A stretch of 8,241 nt of DNA. Origin: Roseomonas xinghualingensis (GTDB lineage: Bacteria; Pseudomonadota; Alphaproteobacteria; Acetobacterales; Acetobacteraceae). The DNA lies in contig NZ_JAOXLP010000071.1 in the NCBI RefSeq assembly GCF_025791835.1, positions 1 through 8,241 on the forward strand, given 5' to 3'. Within the stretch, counting starts at the first letter, position 1, and each line of letters starts with the position of its first letter. Below, piece after piece: positions 1 to 5,841 of this stretch. The position numbers and the translations under genes were made by a program. Below the pieces are notes generated by a model. It was not told the origin of the DNA and did no database searches. It was given only the letters and a program-made list of their open reading frames with translations.

Positions 1-127
1 TGCTGACCCGCCTTGTCGAGGGCTGGCCCAACAGCCGCATCGACGAGCTCATGCCCTGGTGCTGGGCCGACCCGAAAACGCCCCGAGCGTCAGCCAATCA
101 CGGCAAGGGCCTGTAGCCCTCGCTTAC
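1..127 (+). mobile_element. 3' end of an IS66-family insertion sequence
   Basis: The segment holds the last codons of an IS66-type transposase followed by CGCTTAC at 121-127. Read from the other strand this is GTAAGCG, which fits the GTAA-type ends I recall for IS66 elements. The boundary is supported independently: the minus-strand nuclease frame reads as good family sequence down to base 128 and as nonsense below it. The rest of the element lies left of the window, so its left end and target duplication cannot be seen; an 8-bp duplication would be GGTTTGGC (128-135). Confidence 0.75.
3..116 (+). CDS. IS66 family transposase, C-terminal fragment (5' part outside window)
   Basis: The frame is open from the window edge to a TAG at 114-116, giving 37 residues. 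It contains LTRLVEGWPNSRIDELMPW, which matches the short conserved C-terminal element of IS66 transposases (typically ...RIDELLPW...). IS66 transposases are DDE enzymes that move the element; the catalytic domain would lie upstream and is not visible. The tail after the PW motif is about 18 residues and ends 11 bases before the proposed element terminus, as expected for a gene reaching almost to the IS end. Whether the copy is complete cannot be judged here. Confidence 0.75.
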   Translation: MTRLVEGWPNSRIDELMPWCWADPKTPRASANHGKGL

Positions 128-407
128 GGTTTGGCGTCAGGCCCGCCCAGAATTTGTTCTCCACGAGCAGCACTGGCCTCCCGTCACTGTCGAGGCCGGC
201 GAGGTCCGGTATGGCCTGGTCCTCCCCCGCGTACTGTGTCCTGAAGGAGCGGATCTCGGGCAGTCTCAGCCCGAGTGACGCTGGAATCTGGTTGAGCGCC
301 AGCCGCGCGGCGGGCGAGCGGCCGAGGATGTATGCCAGGGCCTCGGTCGCGAGGTTCTCGGTTCCCGGCGAGAAGCGCGCCGCCAAGTGTCCAAACATCG
401 AGCTCAT
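90..407 (-). pseudogene. PD-(D/E)XK nuclease-like protein, truncated by IS66 insertion
   Basis: The start is placed at the ATG at 407 because a clear AGGAAG ribosome site lies 6 nt upstream; a longer frame from 503 has no such support. The genuine part is about 93 residues (407 down to 128). It carries the nuclease-superfamily pattern: IPD with Asp68, then LLVENKFWAGLTPN with Glu83 and Lys85, a D...ExK active-site layout. Similar small nuclease-like proteins, often called PD-(D/E)XK nuclease superfamily or hypothetical, usually continue with a residue run starting Gln-Pro after Thr-x-Asn. Here the next bases are the IS66 end, and 12 foreign codons lead to a stop at 90-92. The core motif survives but most of the fold's second half is gone, so activity is unlikely. 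Family membership is recognised by motif and style, not by search. Confidence 0.6.
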
Positions 408-586
408 GGTGTCTTCCTGATCCGCTATCACTCCGGCTACGCCGACGCAGAAGACGCGAGGTCGGCCGCCGGGCGCCGAATGGCGATCACGTTCAACCAG
501 CACTCCGATTCCCGTCCAGGCCGGATGTCGGCTAAAGTCCAGGCTTCGACCGGCTCGACCGGCAGGCCGGCCAGCGCTAGCCGTAG
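408..586. other. Intergenic stretch between truncated nuclease gene and Bug remnant
   Basis: No convincing gene was found. It contains the 5' leader of the minus-strand nuclease gene (ribosome site about 414-419) and, further right, sequence that must include the breakpoint where the 5' bulk of the Bug-type gene was lost. A minus-strand frame open between 604 and 437 (stop CTA at 437-439) is protein-like in composition but has no good start and no family I recognise. Confidence 0.4.
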
Positions 587-766
587 CGGAGGCTCTCTAG
601 TGCGCTACAGGCGGCGCTTCATGCGCCAGGTACAGCGGAGGCCCTCGCCCGCTTTGGCGCCGAACCCCCAGGCGACCCCTCACCCACGGCCTACGACGCG
701 CTGATCGCGGTCGACCGCACCAAGTGGGCCACAGTGGCGCTTGAAGACGGAGCAAAAGTGGAATGA
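587..766 (+). pseudogene. Bug/TctC-family tripartite tricarboxylate transporter substrate-binding protein, C-terminal remnant
   Basis: This frame is open from just after a TAG at 584-586 to the TGA at 764-766. From about base 605 it reads LQAALHAPGTAEALARFGAEP, then a variable stretch, then a TKWATVALEDGAKVE-type end. This matches the invariant layout of Bug receptor C-termini (L..AL..P....LA..GAEP.G.....(F/Y).A......KW..V....G...E). Bug proteins are periplasmic receptors of about 320 residues that bind carboxylates for TctAB-type transporters; only about 54 are left, with no signal peptide and no start. The TGA overlaps the next gene's start as ATGA, so the two were once a translationally coupled pair. 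The remnant explains why the enzyme gene downstream has no visible promoter of its own. Confidence 0.65.
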
Positions 767-1620
767 ACGCACACTCGCATTTCCGCGACCTTGTCGCATC
801 CGAGCGGCCGTTAGTGCTGCCGGGGGCGCATGATGCGCTCACCGCTCGTCTGATTCAGCGGGCCAGCTTCAAGGCCTACTTCATAGGCGGCTTTCCCGTG
901 GCGGGTGTCCGGCACACACTTCCCGATATTAGGCTGCTCGGGCAAGGCGAATTCCAAGCCGCGTACCGGGACATCCTCGCGGCCTCAGACCTGCCCGTGC
1001 TGCTCGACGCGGACAATGGCTACGGCGACGTGAAGAACATTGTTCACATCGTGCAGAGCTACGAACGGCTCGGCGCGCAGGCCATCTTCTTCGAGGACCA
1101 AGCCTCTCCCAAGCGCTGCGGCCACATCGCGGGCAAGGAGTTGCTGTCGACGGAGCGGATGGAGGCAAACATCCGAGCCGCCGCGGGCGAGCGTCTGGAT
1201 CGGCGTACCTTCATCATCGCTCGGGCTGACGCCCGGGAGGTGTACAGCTTGGACGAGGCCTTACGGCGCGGCGAGCGTTACTTGCGCGCCGGCGCCGACG
1301 GGCTATTCCGCGAAGCCCCGCTGAACGTTGACGAGATGGCGCAAATAACCCGCGAGCTTCCGGCGGTGCAATTGGCCAACATGCTGGAGGGCGGGCTTAC
1401 CCCATTGCTCTCACCCTCAAAACTGGCGGAACTCGGCTTCGAAATAGTGATTTACGGAATCTCGCTGATGATGCACGCCGTCAGGACGATGCAGGCAGTG
1501 CGCGCGGACATTGCCTCTGGCGAGTTCCGGATGCGCGGTCAGGGCATTGGGTTCGAAGCCTTCAAAGAGCTCGTCGACATGCCACGATGGAGTGAAACTG
1601 AGGGCCGTTACCGGTGCTAA
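763..1620 (+). CDS. Isocitrate lyase/PEP mutase family protein
   Basis: The product is 285 residues, the usual length for this family. It is a cytoplasmic TIM-barrel enzyme acting on C-C or P-C bonds of small 2-oxo or hydroxy acids with Mg2+. Visible motifs are the metal-binding LLDADNGYGD (Asp82, Asp84), FFEDQ (Glu111, Asp112), the flexible active-site loop SPKRCGH with Cys119, and IIARADA (Arg154, Asp156). The Cys-containing KRCGH loop favours a lyase (2-methylisocitrate or dimethylmalate lyase-like) or oxaloacetate decarboxylase-like role over phosphonate chemistry, but the exact substrate cannot be read. GGAG at 749-752 lies 10 nt before the ATG. The start overlaps the stop of the Bug remnant (ATGA), which suggests the lost receptor once delivered a related carboxylate. 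The frame is intact; whether it is still transcribed after loss of the upstream gene is open. Confidence 0.85.
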   Translation: MNAHSHFRDLVASERPLVLPGAHDALTARLIQRASFKAYFIGGFPVAGVRHTLPDIRLLGQGEFQAAYRDILAASDLPVLLDADNGYGDVKNIVHIVQSYERLGAQAIFFEDQASPKRCGHIAGKELLSTERMEANIRAAAGERLDRRTFIIARADAREVYSLDEALRRGERYLRAGADGLFREAPLNVDEMAQITRELPAVQLANMLEGGLTPLLSPSKLAELGFEIVIYGISLMMHAVRTMQAVRADIASGEFRMRGQGIGFEAFKELVDMPRWSETEGRYRC

Positions 1621-1653
1621 CCTCGGGACCCTTGCTTTGGCCCGGCGCCGTCT

Positions 1654-1853
1654 TCAGCAGGCCAGAGATCGGCTCGGCGCCCGTGCTACGGTCGCGTGGG
1701 TCCATACGGACGCACCGCTCGGGGTAACAACGCGACGCCTGTTAGCGCACGAGCGAAGCCCAGGTTCGTCGTGACGCCCTCGATCAGCAGTGCCTCCACC
1801 TCCTGCACCAGCCGGTGTGCTGTCCGCGTTGCCTGCTCCGCCCGGGAGGAGGC
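1654..1853 (-). pseudogene. Serine recombinase-like C-terminal fragment, copy A (frameshifted)
   Basis: On the minus strand, one frame reads ASSRAEQATRTAHRLVQEVE... and then EGVTTNLGFARAL. The neighbouring frame continues NRRRVVTPSGASVWTHATVA and ends at a TGA (1654-1656). Joined, the two give the helix-turn-helix-like C-terminal pattern seen in serine recombinases (L..GV.T...LA.ALN.RGV.TP.G..W...TV.R.L). Restoring one base near 1741-1744 would rejoin them (Ala-Leu-Asn-Arg). No catalytic resolvase domain is seen upstream; the sequence to the right of 1853 is low-complexity and unrecognised. Family assignment is by pattern only. It is related to copy B at 2792-3044. Confidence 0.5.
1790..1847. 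repeat. Diverged direct repeat, copy A
   Basis: This 58-nt stretch aligns without gaps to 2924-2981 in the same orientation with 45 identical bases by hand count (about 78%). It is the part of the two recombinase-like fragments that encodes SRAEQAT.TAHRL...EVEAL. The divergence, mostly at third positions, argues for related genes rather than a recent duplication. Confidence 0.7.
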
Positions 1854-2083
1854 CGCAGCCGCCGCACAGGGCGGTGGCGCAGGCCTCCACTCCCGGCCCT
1901 CCCCAACACCGCCCCGTGGGCCCTTGCGGCTGCAAGTGCCGTCCCTCTCTTTGTCAACCTCGGAAAGCATCCTCATCGCTTCCTGCTGGCAGGAGGCGGG
2001 CGAGCTGGCGGTGGCCTGATTGGCCCCTTCCGTCTCCGCGCCCTTGCTGGTTCCCTACCTGCATTTCCCAGGAATCGTCCCAC
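1854..2083. other. Gene-free leader upstream of the acetolactate decarboxylase gene
   Basis: No convincing gene was found in these 230 bases. All frames that cross it encode low-complexity Pro/Ala/Arg/Gly-rich sequence. It must hold the promoter of the decarboxylase gene, but no clear -35/-10 pair could be picked. The last 20 bases hold a ribosome site (AGGA at 2070-2073). No regulator gene of the BudR/AlsR (LysR) type lies here. Confidence 0.4.
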
Positions 2084-2788
2084 ATGACCGTCCACCGCGC
2101 CGCCTACCTCTCTGCCCCGGTCAACGCCCTGCTGGACGGCCTTTACGAAGGGACGGCGACCGTCGCAGACATCCTGGCAGAAGGTGATCTTGGCCTCGGC
2201 ACCTTCGAGGACCTGGATGGCGAGATGGTCGTGCTGGACGGCCGCGCGTGGCAGGTGGACAATACCGGCACCGCGCGGGAGGTGGATGGCACCGCCCGCA
2301 CCCCCTTCGCCTGCGTCGCCCCCTTCCGAGCCGAGACGGTGGACGAGGTCCCTCCCGGGACCGGGATTGAAGAGGCGATCAGCAGCCTCATCCCCTCCCC
2401 CAACATGCTCTACGCCATCCGAATCGATGGCTGCTTCAAAGGCCTGCGGGTACGCAGCGTGCCTCGCCAGGAAGCCTACACGCCGCTGGTCGAGGTCGCG
2501 AAGCAGCAGGCCACCTTCGACTTCCCGGAGACCGAGGGCACGCTCTGCGGCTTCTGGACGCCTACTTTCCTCGGCAACGTCGCCGTTCCTGGCTGCCACC
2601 TCCACTTCCTCGACACCGCCCGCCAACGCGGTGGCCACCTGCTCTCGGGCCGGATCACCTCGGGCCGCATCGCCCTGATGCACCTACCCCGCCTCAACAT
2701 GGCGCTGCCAATGACGCTCGACTTCCTCACCGCTCCTCTTGGACGGGATGCGGAAGCGGAGCTGAACGTCATCGAGAGGGACCAGTAG
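2084..2788 (+). CDS. budA: Alpha-acetolactate decarboxylase
   Basis: The 234-residue product converts (S)-2-acetolactate to (R)-acetoin and CO2, the committing step of acetoin/2,3-butanediol formation in the cytoplasm. Family signatures run the full length: ALLDGLYEGTATVADIL near the start, GDLGLGTFEDLDGEMVVLDG (residues 34-53), TPFACVAPF, PSPNMLYAIRIDG (105-116), RSVPRQE (124-130), GTLCGFWTP and the metal site HLHFLDTARQRGGH. The three Zn ligands His172, His174 and His185 have the same spacing as in the Bacillus enzyme. No signal peptide is seen. The ATG at 2084 is chosen because homology starts there and AGGA lies 10 nt upstream; the same frame is open further up to 1790 but encodes Pro/Arg-rich nonsense. 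No acetolactate synthase or LysR-type regulator is beside it, so it must use acetolactate made elsewhere. Its stop is 3 bases from the end of recombinase fragment B. Confidence 0.92.
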   Translation: MTVHRAAYLSAPVNALLDGLYEGTATVADILAEGDLGLGTFEDLDGEMVVLDGRAWQVDNTGTAREVDGTARTPFACVAPFRAETVDEVPPGTGIEEAISSLIPSPNMLYAIRIDGCFKGLRVRSVPRQEAYTPLVEVAKQQATFDFPETEGTLCGFWTPTFLGNVAVPGCHLHFLDTARQRGGHLLSGRITSGRIALMHLPRLNMALPMTLDFLTAPLGRDAEAELNVIERDQ

Positions 2789-2791
2789 GTC

Positions 2792-3044
2792 CTAGGCACC
2801 GAGCCGCCCCACGACCCGTGCAACGGTGGTGTGCGTCCACACAGCCCCCCCGTGGAGCGGGCACTCCCCTCTCCATCAGTGCTTGCGCAAGTCCCTGATA
2901 GGTGGCGATGCCCTTGGTTCTGAGCGCCTCCACTTCCAGTGCAAGCCGATGCGCCGTCTGCGTCGCCTGCTCCGCCCGGCTACTAGAGGCTGTTGTGGAC
3001 CTCGCAATAAGCCATTGAAGAAACTGCTTCTCTTCGCGAGGCAG
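2792..3044 (-). pseudogene. Serine recombinase-like C-terminal fragment, copy B (frameshifted at a C7 run)
   Basis: The minus-strand frame is open from just after a TGA (3045-3047). It reads LPREEKQFLQWLIARSTTAS, then SRAEQATQTAHRLALEVEAL, then KGIATYQGLAQALMERGVPA and PRGG. It then breaks. The next frame continues VWTHTTVARVVGRLGA and stops at 2792-2794. The break falls in a run of seven C (2845-2851). With six C the frame would read PRGAVWTHTTVARVVGRLGA without interruption. This is the C-terminal DNA-binding-type region of a serine recombinase by pattern; the catalytic domain with its Ser is absent. Apart from the C run it is better preserved than copy A. It runs convergent to budA, ending 3 bases beyond that gene's stop. 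Confidence 0.5.
2924..2981. repeat. Diverged direct repeat, copy B
   Basis: Partner of 1790-1847: same orientation, 45 of 58 bases identical by hand alignment. The pair brackets the acetolactate decarboxylase gene, separated by about 1.1 kb. Confidence 0.7.
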
Positions 3045-3097
3045 TCAGCAGAAACGCGTAGCCGGATCAATGGGTTACCGTTGGTGCACAACAGCCT

Positions 3098-3223
3098 TTA
3101 GCGTGGCAACGGTGCCAAGGCAGCCATGGCCCCATCCAGCTTCGGTGTGCCCTCCCGGAGCGCGGCCAGATCCGCCTCCTCGGCGGTGAGCGCCTTCAAC
3201 GGGATTAGAGGTCGCACTCTCAT
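3098..3223 (-). CDS. Possible small ORF, 41 codons, unknown
   Basis: An ATG at 3223 follows GGAG with a 5-nt gap, a good ribosome site for a minus-strand gene, and the frame ends at TAA (3098-3100). The peptide begins MRVRPLIPLKALTAEEADLA and continues with Leu/Ala-rich, charged, helix-like sequence without Cys, signal peptide or membrane segment. The composition is more protein-like than the surrounding frames. It lies upstream of recombinase fragment B on the same strand and just left of the transketolase remnant. I recognise no family; it could be an intact small protein, the 5' end of a broken gene, or chance. Confidence 0.3.
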   Translation of the reverse strand: MRVRPLIPLKALTAEEADLAALREGTPKLDGAMAALAPLPR

Positions 3224-3239
3224 TGCATCTCCGGGATAA

Positions 3240-3530
3240 GATACAAGCCAAAGGGTACCGACGGCCATCGTGTCCATGCCTTGCTAGGAACTCTTCGAAC
3301 GCCAGGAACGGGCTTACCGTAACACCGTTCTGGAACGGAAGACGGTGCGCGTCGGCGTGGAAGCGGCGGTGCGCTTCGGTTGGCACTGCTGGCTTGGCGC
3401 CCGGGGCGGCTTCGACGACATGCGGGGCTATGGCACCTCGAGTGCTGAGGACGACCTCTGGCAGCACTTCCGCATCACCGTCGAAGCGATTGTCGGCGAG
3501 GTAGAGCGATGTCTCGAGGCGGCACTGGAG
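3240..3530 (+). pseudogene. Transketolase C-terminal remnant with internal amber codon
   Basis: The frame reads ...PTAIVSMPC, then TAG (3285-3287), then ELFERQERAYRNTVLERK, VRVGVEAAVRFGW, GGFDDMRGYGTSSAEDDLWQ and HFRITVEAIVGEV. This follows the third domain of transketolases (VSMPCWELF..Q...YR..VL, R..VEA....W, G..G...FG.SAP...L...FGIT...V). Transketolase is a thiamine-diphosphate enzyme of about 660 residues in the pentose phosphate/Calvin pathway; its cofactor and active-site domains are absent. The amber sits where the family has Trp (TGG to TAG). The natural stop is also gone: the frame continues with unrelated sequence to a TGA at 3720-3722. A TAA directly precedes the matching part. It is dead, and presumably a leftover of an older insertion or rearrangement. 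Confidence 0.7.
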
Positions 3531-3696
3531 AAGTCACGCTGGTCAGCGTCGTGCGCTACACTCCAGAGTCCTGCCGAACGACAGCCAGAGTGTTCTGGAG
3601 TTTGGCGCGCTCTGCCGACGTTGCGCTCAGTTCCCATCCAGAACCAGGCGAGACGGTCGAAATGGGCGGTTTGGACCCATCCAGCCGTTGCAGCAG
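3531..3696. other. Unassigned spacer between transketolase remnant and XRE-type gene
   Basis: No gene is seen. The transketolase frame runs on through it without family resemblance. A 7-bp inverted repeat (CTCCAGA 3561-3567, TCTGGAG 3594-3600) has a 26-base loop and no T run, so it is a poor terminator candidate for the minus-strand gene that ends at 3697. Confidence 0.35.
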
Positions 3697-5742
3697 TCAG
3701 GCTGACAGGCACGCCCCATTGAAAGCGGCAGGCTCGCCTAGAAAGCCTTCTTCTAACGGCATCAGCACTGTCTTCCGCCACAGGAGGCTGATCGCATCCT
3801 CCATAGCCACCCCGAAATCCGCATTGCGGCTGAACCATCCTTCCAGTTGCGCCAGAAGGGCCTGACGGCAGACCATATCCTCAACCGCCAGCCCATCCTT
3901 GTCACGGAATGGCCAATCGTGATCCAGCCGAGCCCGGAAGGAAGTGATCACCCGCAGCCGCACCGCCAGCAGAAAATCCCGCTCCCAGACGGGGACAATC
4001 CCACGCAGGAAGGCACCCTGCTCACCGAAATCCTGAGCGGCGATCCTACGAAGATCGCGCATCAATCCGAAGCTGCACTGCGCCGCCTGCCTCACTACCT
4101 CCCCCGTGAGGCAGGCGGCGAAGTCCAACTCTGCCAGTCGTCCCATGGCGCGGACTGAATCCGCCAACAACCGCCAGGAACTGCTTCGCGCAAGCCGAAG
4201 AAGTGCATCTTGCGGATTGCTGATCCACCTTCCTGGGTCACGCATGCGGTTCAGGACAGGGCGCAAGGCTGTACCGAGCAAGGCTCCCTCCGTTACGGTG
4301 GATCCGTCCGCAAGACTGTGCGCGATGCCGAGCGCAAGGCGCACCTCTTCTTTCTGCCGGGCCCGAAGCAACTTGATGCGGCGTGACACCAAATTGGCCA
4401 GCTCACGACGAACTTCCTCTGACCCATCGAAGGCCAGGACCGGCAAGGCGAGGAGCCCAGCGCCCTCCTTCAGGGCGGGGCCGGAACGGCGAGTTCTCGT
4501 GTCCAGCAGGGCCGTCCGATCGGCTCTCACGGGATCAATGCCGGCCTCCGAGGCGTACTGCAGAACATTGCGCAAGGCAGGCGGCAGTTCCTCGGCTTCA
4601 GGCGCGCACAGGAGAATAATGGCGCGCGGGTCCTGCAGATGATCCAGGACATCGACCCGAGGCTCAATCCCGTCCAGACGGGGCACAACCACCTGCCGTA
4701 TCCGAAAACCCAATCCGGCCAGGTCGGACGCGGGCAGCGTGATCTCGATCCGCGCAGGCAACTGGGCGTCTGGCTGCCGACCGGCGACGATCGTCGCGAA
4801 GGTCGCCGCCAGCCAATGACGCCCTGCTTCACGATCGCTTCCCTCGAAGGCAAAGAGCAGGCGCTGTCGGCGCCATGGAGCCATGCGCAGCGCTACTTCC
4901 GTCTCAAACTCCACAGGCGAGCGCCCCTCGGCCAGGACCAAGGCTGGGTCAGGGCGCAAGGTGCTGCCGGGAGTAAGCAACGCAAGATCCGCCATGTTGC
5001 GTAGGGCCTTCTCCGTCCCCGGTGGGATTCCTGGAGGCAGGCTCCGCGTGTCACTGGAAAGCCAATCAAGGCGGTGTATCACGGCATGGCAGAAGGCACT
5101 GACATGGCGATGCATCGTATCCTCGTCTAGCGGCACGATGCGGATAGCGAAGAGATCTCCGGCGGCAATCGCCACCTCACAGTCCATCCCAGAACCACGT
5201 CCGTCCCCGGTTAGATCGAGCCGCAGTCCGGCCTGACGGAAGGCCGCCAGCAGAGGCGCCTCCCCGCCCTCGCCAATATACACCGCGCTGTAGTCCAGCC
5301 GCCCCAGCTCCTCGCCCAGCTCCCGCAGGCGCCTGCGAAGCAGCGCCCCCAGGCCGGCTTCCTCATTCAGGAGGGAGAGCGCCTTCTCAATCTCCTGCAG
5401 CAACTCCAGATCCGGGTGCTGCAATGGAGGAGGTGCCAAATGCACCCAGCGTGCGCGGGACGCTTCCAGCAAGCGCATCGCGGCCGGAGTGGCGATCATT
5501 GTCAGATAACGCCACAATAGCGCGGGGTTAGCGCTGCGGCTCCCGTGCTCCAATCGGGACACCCAGGTCTGGTGCATTCCCAAGCGCTGCGCGACCTGCT
5601 TCTGTGTCAGCCCCGCCTCCTCGCGGAGCCGTGCCAACATAGGGCCAAGTTCCCCGTTCATCGAAAACGCATCGAGTGCTACTGCCTCGGAGATAGGCAT
5701 GTTACTGTCGGCAACAAAACTACTTGAAAGCGTCTGGTGCAT
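3697..5742 (-). CDS. XRE-family helix-turn-helix protein with large uncharacterised C-terminal region
   Basis: The ATG at 5742 gives 681 residues. It is preferred over the GTG at 5751 because AGGTGG lies 5 nt before the ATG, and the GTG falls inside that ribosome site. Residues about 31-83 form a Cro/C1-type HTH: LARLREEAGLTQKQVAQRLG, then MHQTWVSRLEHGSR. A helical, Leu/Glu-rich stretch follows (about 110-150). The remaining ~530 residues match no domain I can name. Around residues 285-400, strand-like segments (RQRLLFAFEGSD; RIRQVVVPRLDGIEPRVD; AIILLCAPEAEELPP) are arranged somewhat like a P-loop GTPase with a lost Walker A and a D-x-x-G-like turn; this is speculative. No signal peptide or clear membrane helix is seen. 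It is divergent from the two-component pair across a short shared promoter region, so it may sense something and control that pair or itself. Length and intact frame indicate a functional gene. Confidence 0.8.
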   Translation of the reverse strand: MHQTLSSSFVADSNMPISEAVALDAFSMNGELGPMLARLREEAGLTQKQVAQRLGMHQTWVSRLEHGSRSANPALLWRYLTMIATPAAMRLLEASRARWVHLAPPPLQHPDLELLQEIEKALSLLNEEAGLGALLRRRLRELGEELGRLDYSAVYIGEGGEAPLLAAFRQAGLRLDLTGDGRGSGMDCEVAIAAGDLFAIRIVPLDEDTMHRHVSAFCHAVIHRLDWLSSDTRSLPPGIPPGTEKALRNMADLALLTPGSTLRPDPALVLAEGRSPVEFETEVALRMAPWRRQRLLFAFEGSDREAGRHWLAATFATIVAGRQPDAQLPARIEITLPASDLAGLGFRIRQVVVPRLDGIEPRVDVLDHLQDPRAIILLCAPEAEELPPALRNVLQYASEAGIDPVRADRTALLDTRTRRSGPALKEGAGLLALPVLAFDGSEEVRRELANLVSRRIKLLRARQKEEVRLALGIAHSLADGSTVTEGALLGTALRPVLNRMRDPGRWISNPQDALLRLARSSSWRLLADSVRAMGRLAELDFAACLTGEVVRQAAQCSFGLMRDLRRIAAQDFGEQGAFLRGIVPVWERDFLLAVRLRVITSFRARLDHDWPFRDKDGLAVEDMVCRQALLAQLEGWFSRNADFGVAMEDAISLLWRKTVLMPLEEGFLGEPAAFNGACLSA

Positions 5743-5782
5743 ATCCGCCACCTAGCGGCACCGCTTCAGCATCCGATGGCTA

Positions 5783-5798
5783 CCTAATTTATATTAGG
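5783..5798. promoter_or_regulatory. Perfect inverted repeat CCTAAT-TTAT-ATTAGG in the divergent promoter region
   Basis: The 6-bp arms are perfect with a 4-base AT spacer, an AT-rich island in GC-rich DNA. It lies about 40 bases from the XRE gene start and 44 from the first ATG of the response regulator. A weak TATAGA (5819-5824) could be a -10 for the regulator operon, which would place the palindrome over the -35 area. On the minus strand the palindrome itself contains TATAAA, a -10-like hexamer for the XRE gene. Binding by the XRE protein or by the response regulator is inferred from position and symmetry only. Confidence 0.5.
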
Positions 5799-5841
5799 CC
5801 ATGTTCAAGCCGCGCTGATATAGAACGCGGCCGCTGCCCAG

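Noticed and set aside
408..503. Longer nuclease start at 503
   Set aside because: The extra 32 residues are not family-like, and the strong AGGAAG site sits before the ATG at 407.
437..604. Minus-strand open stretch with the protein-like segment WTLADIRPGRESECWLNVIA
   Set aside because: No good start codon or ribosome site, no recognisable family, and it partly overlaps the Bug remnant.
1790..2083. N-terminal extension of the acetolactate decarboxylase frame up to 1790
   Set aside because: The extra 98 residues are Pro/Arg-rich with no family match, while homology and a ribosome site begin at the ATG at 2084.
1946..2087. Plus frame containing HRFLLAGGGRAGGGLIGPF, faintly like a DUF1501-type glycine motif
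   Set aside because: The resemblance is short and low-complexity; no supporting motifs before or after.
1973..2683. 236-codon minus-strand ORF opposite the decarboxylase gene
   Set aside because: It is Gly/Arg/Glu-rich and a codon-bias shadow of the real gene on the plus strand.
3561..3600. Inverted repeat CTCCAGA/TCTGGAG as a terminator for the XRE gene
   Set aside because: The stem is 7 bp with a 26-base loop and lacks a T run; such repeats occur by chance.
3509..3865. 118-codon plus-strand ORF starting inside the transketolase remnant
   Set aside because: Shifted frame over the remnant and opposite the XRE gene's 3' end; no family resemblance.
4106..4642. 178-codon plus-strand ORF opposite the XRE gene
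   Set aside because: Arg/Ser-rich antisense shadow without a ribosome site or family match.
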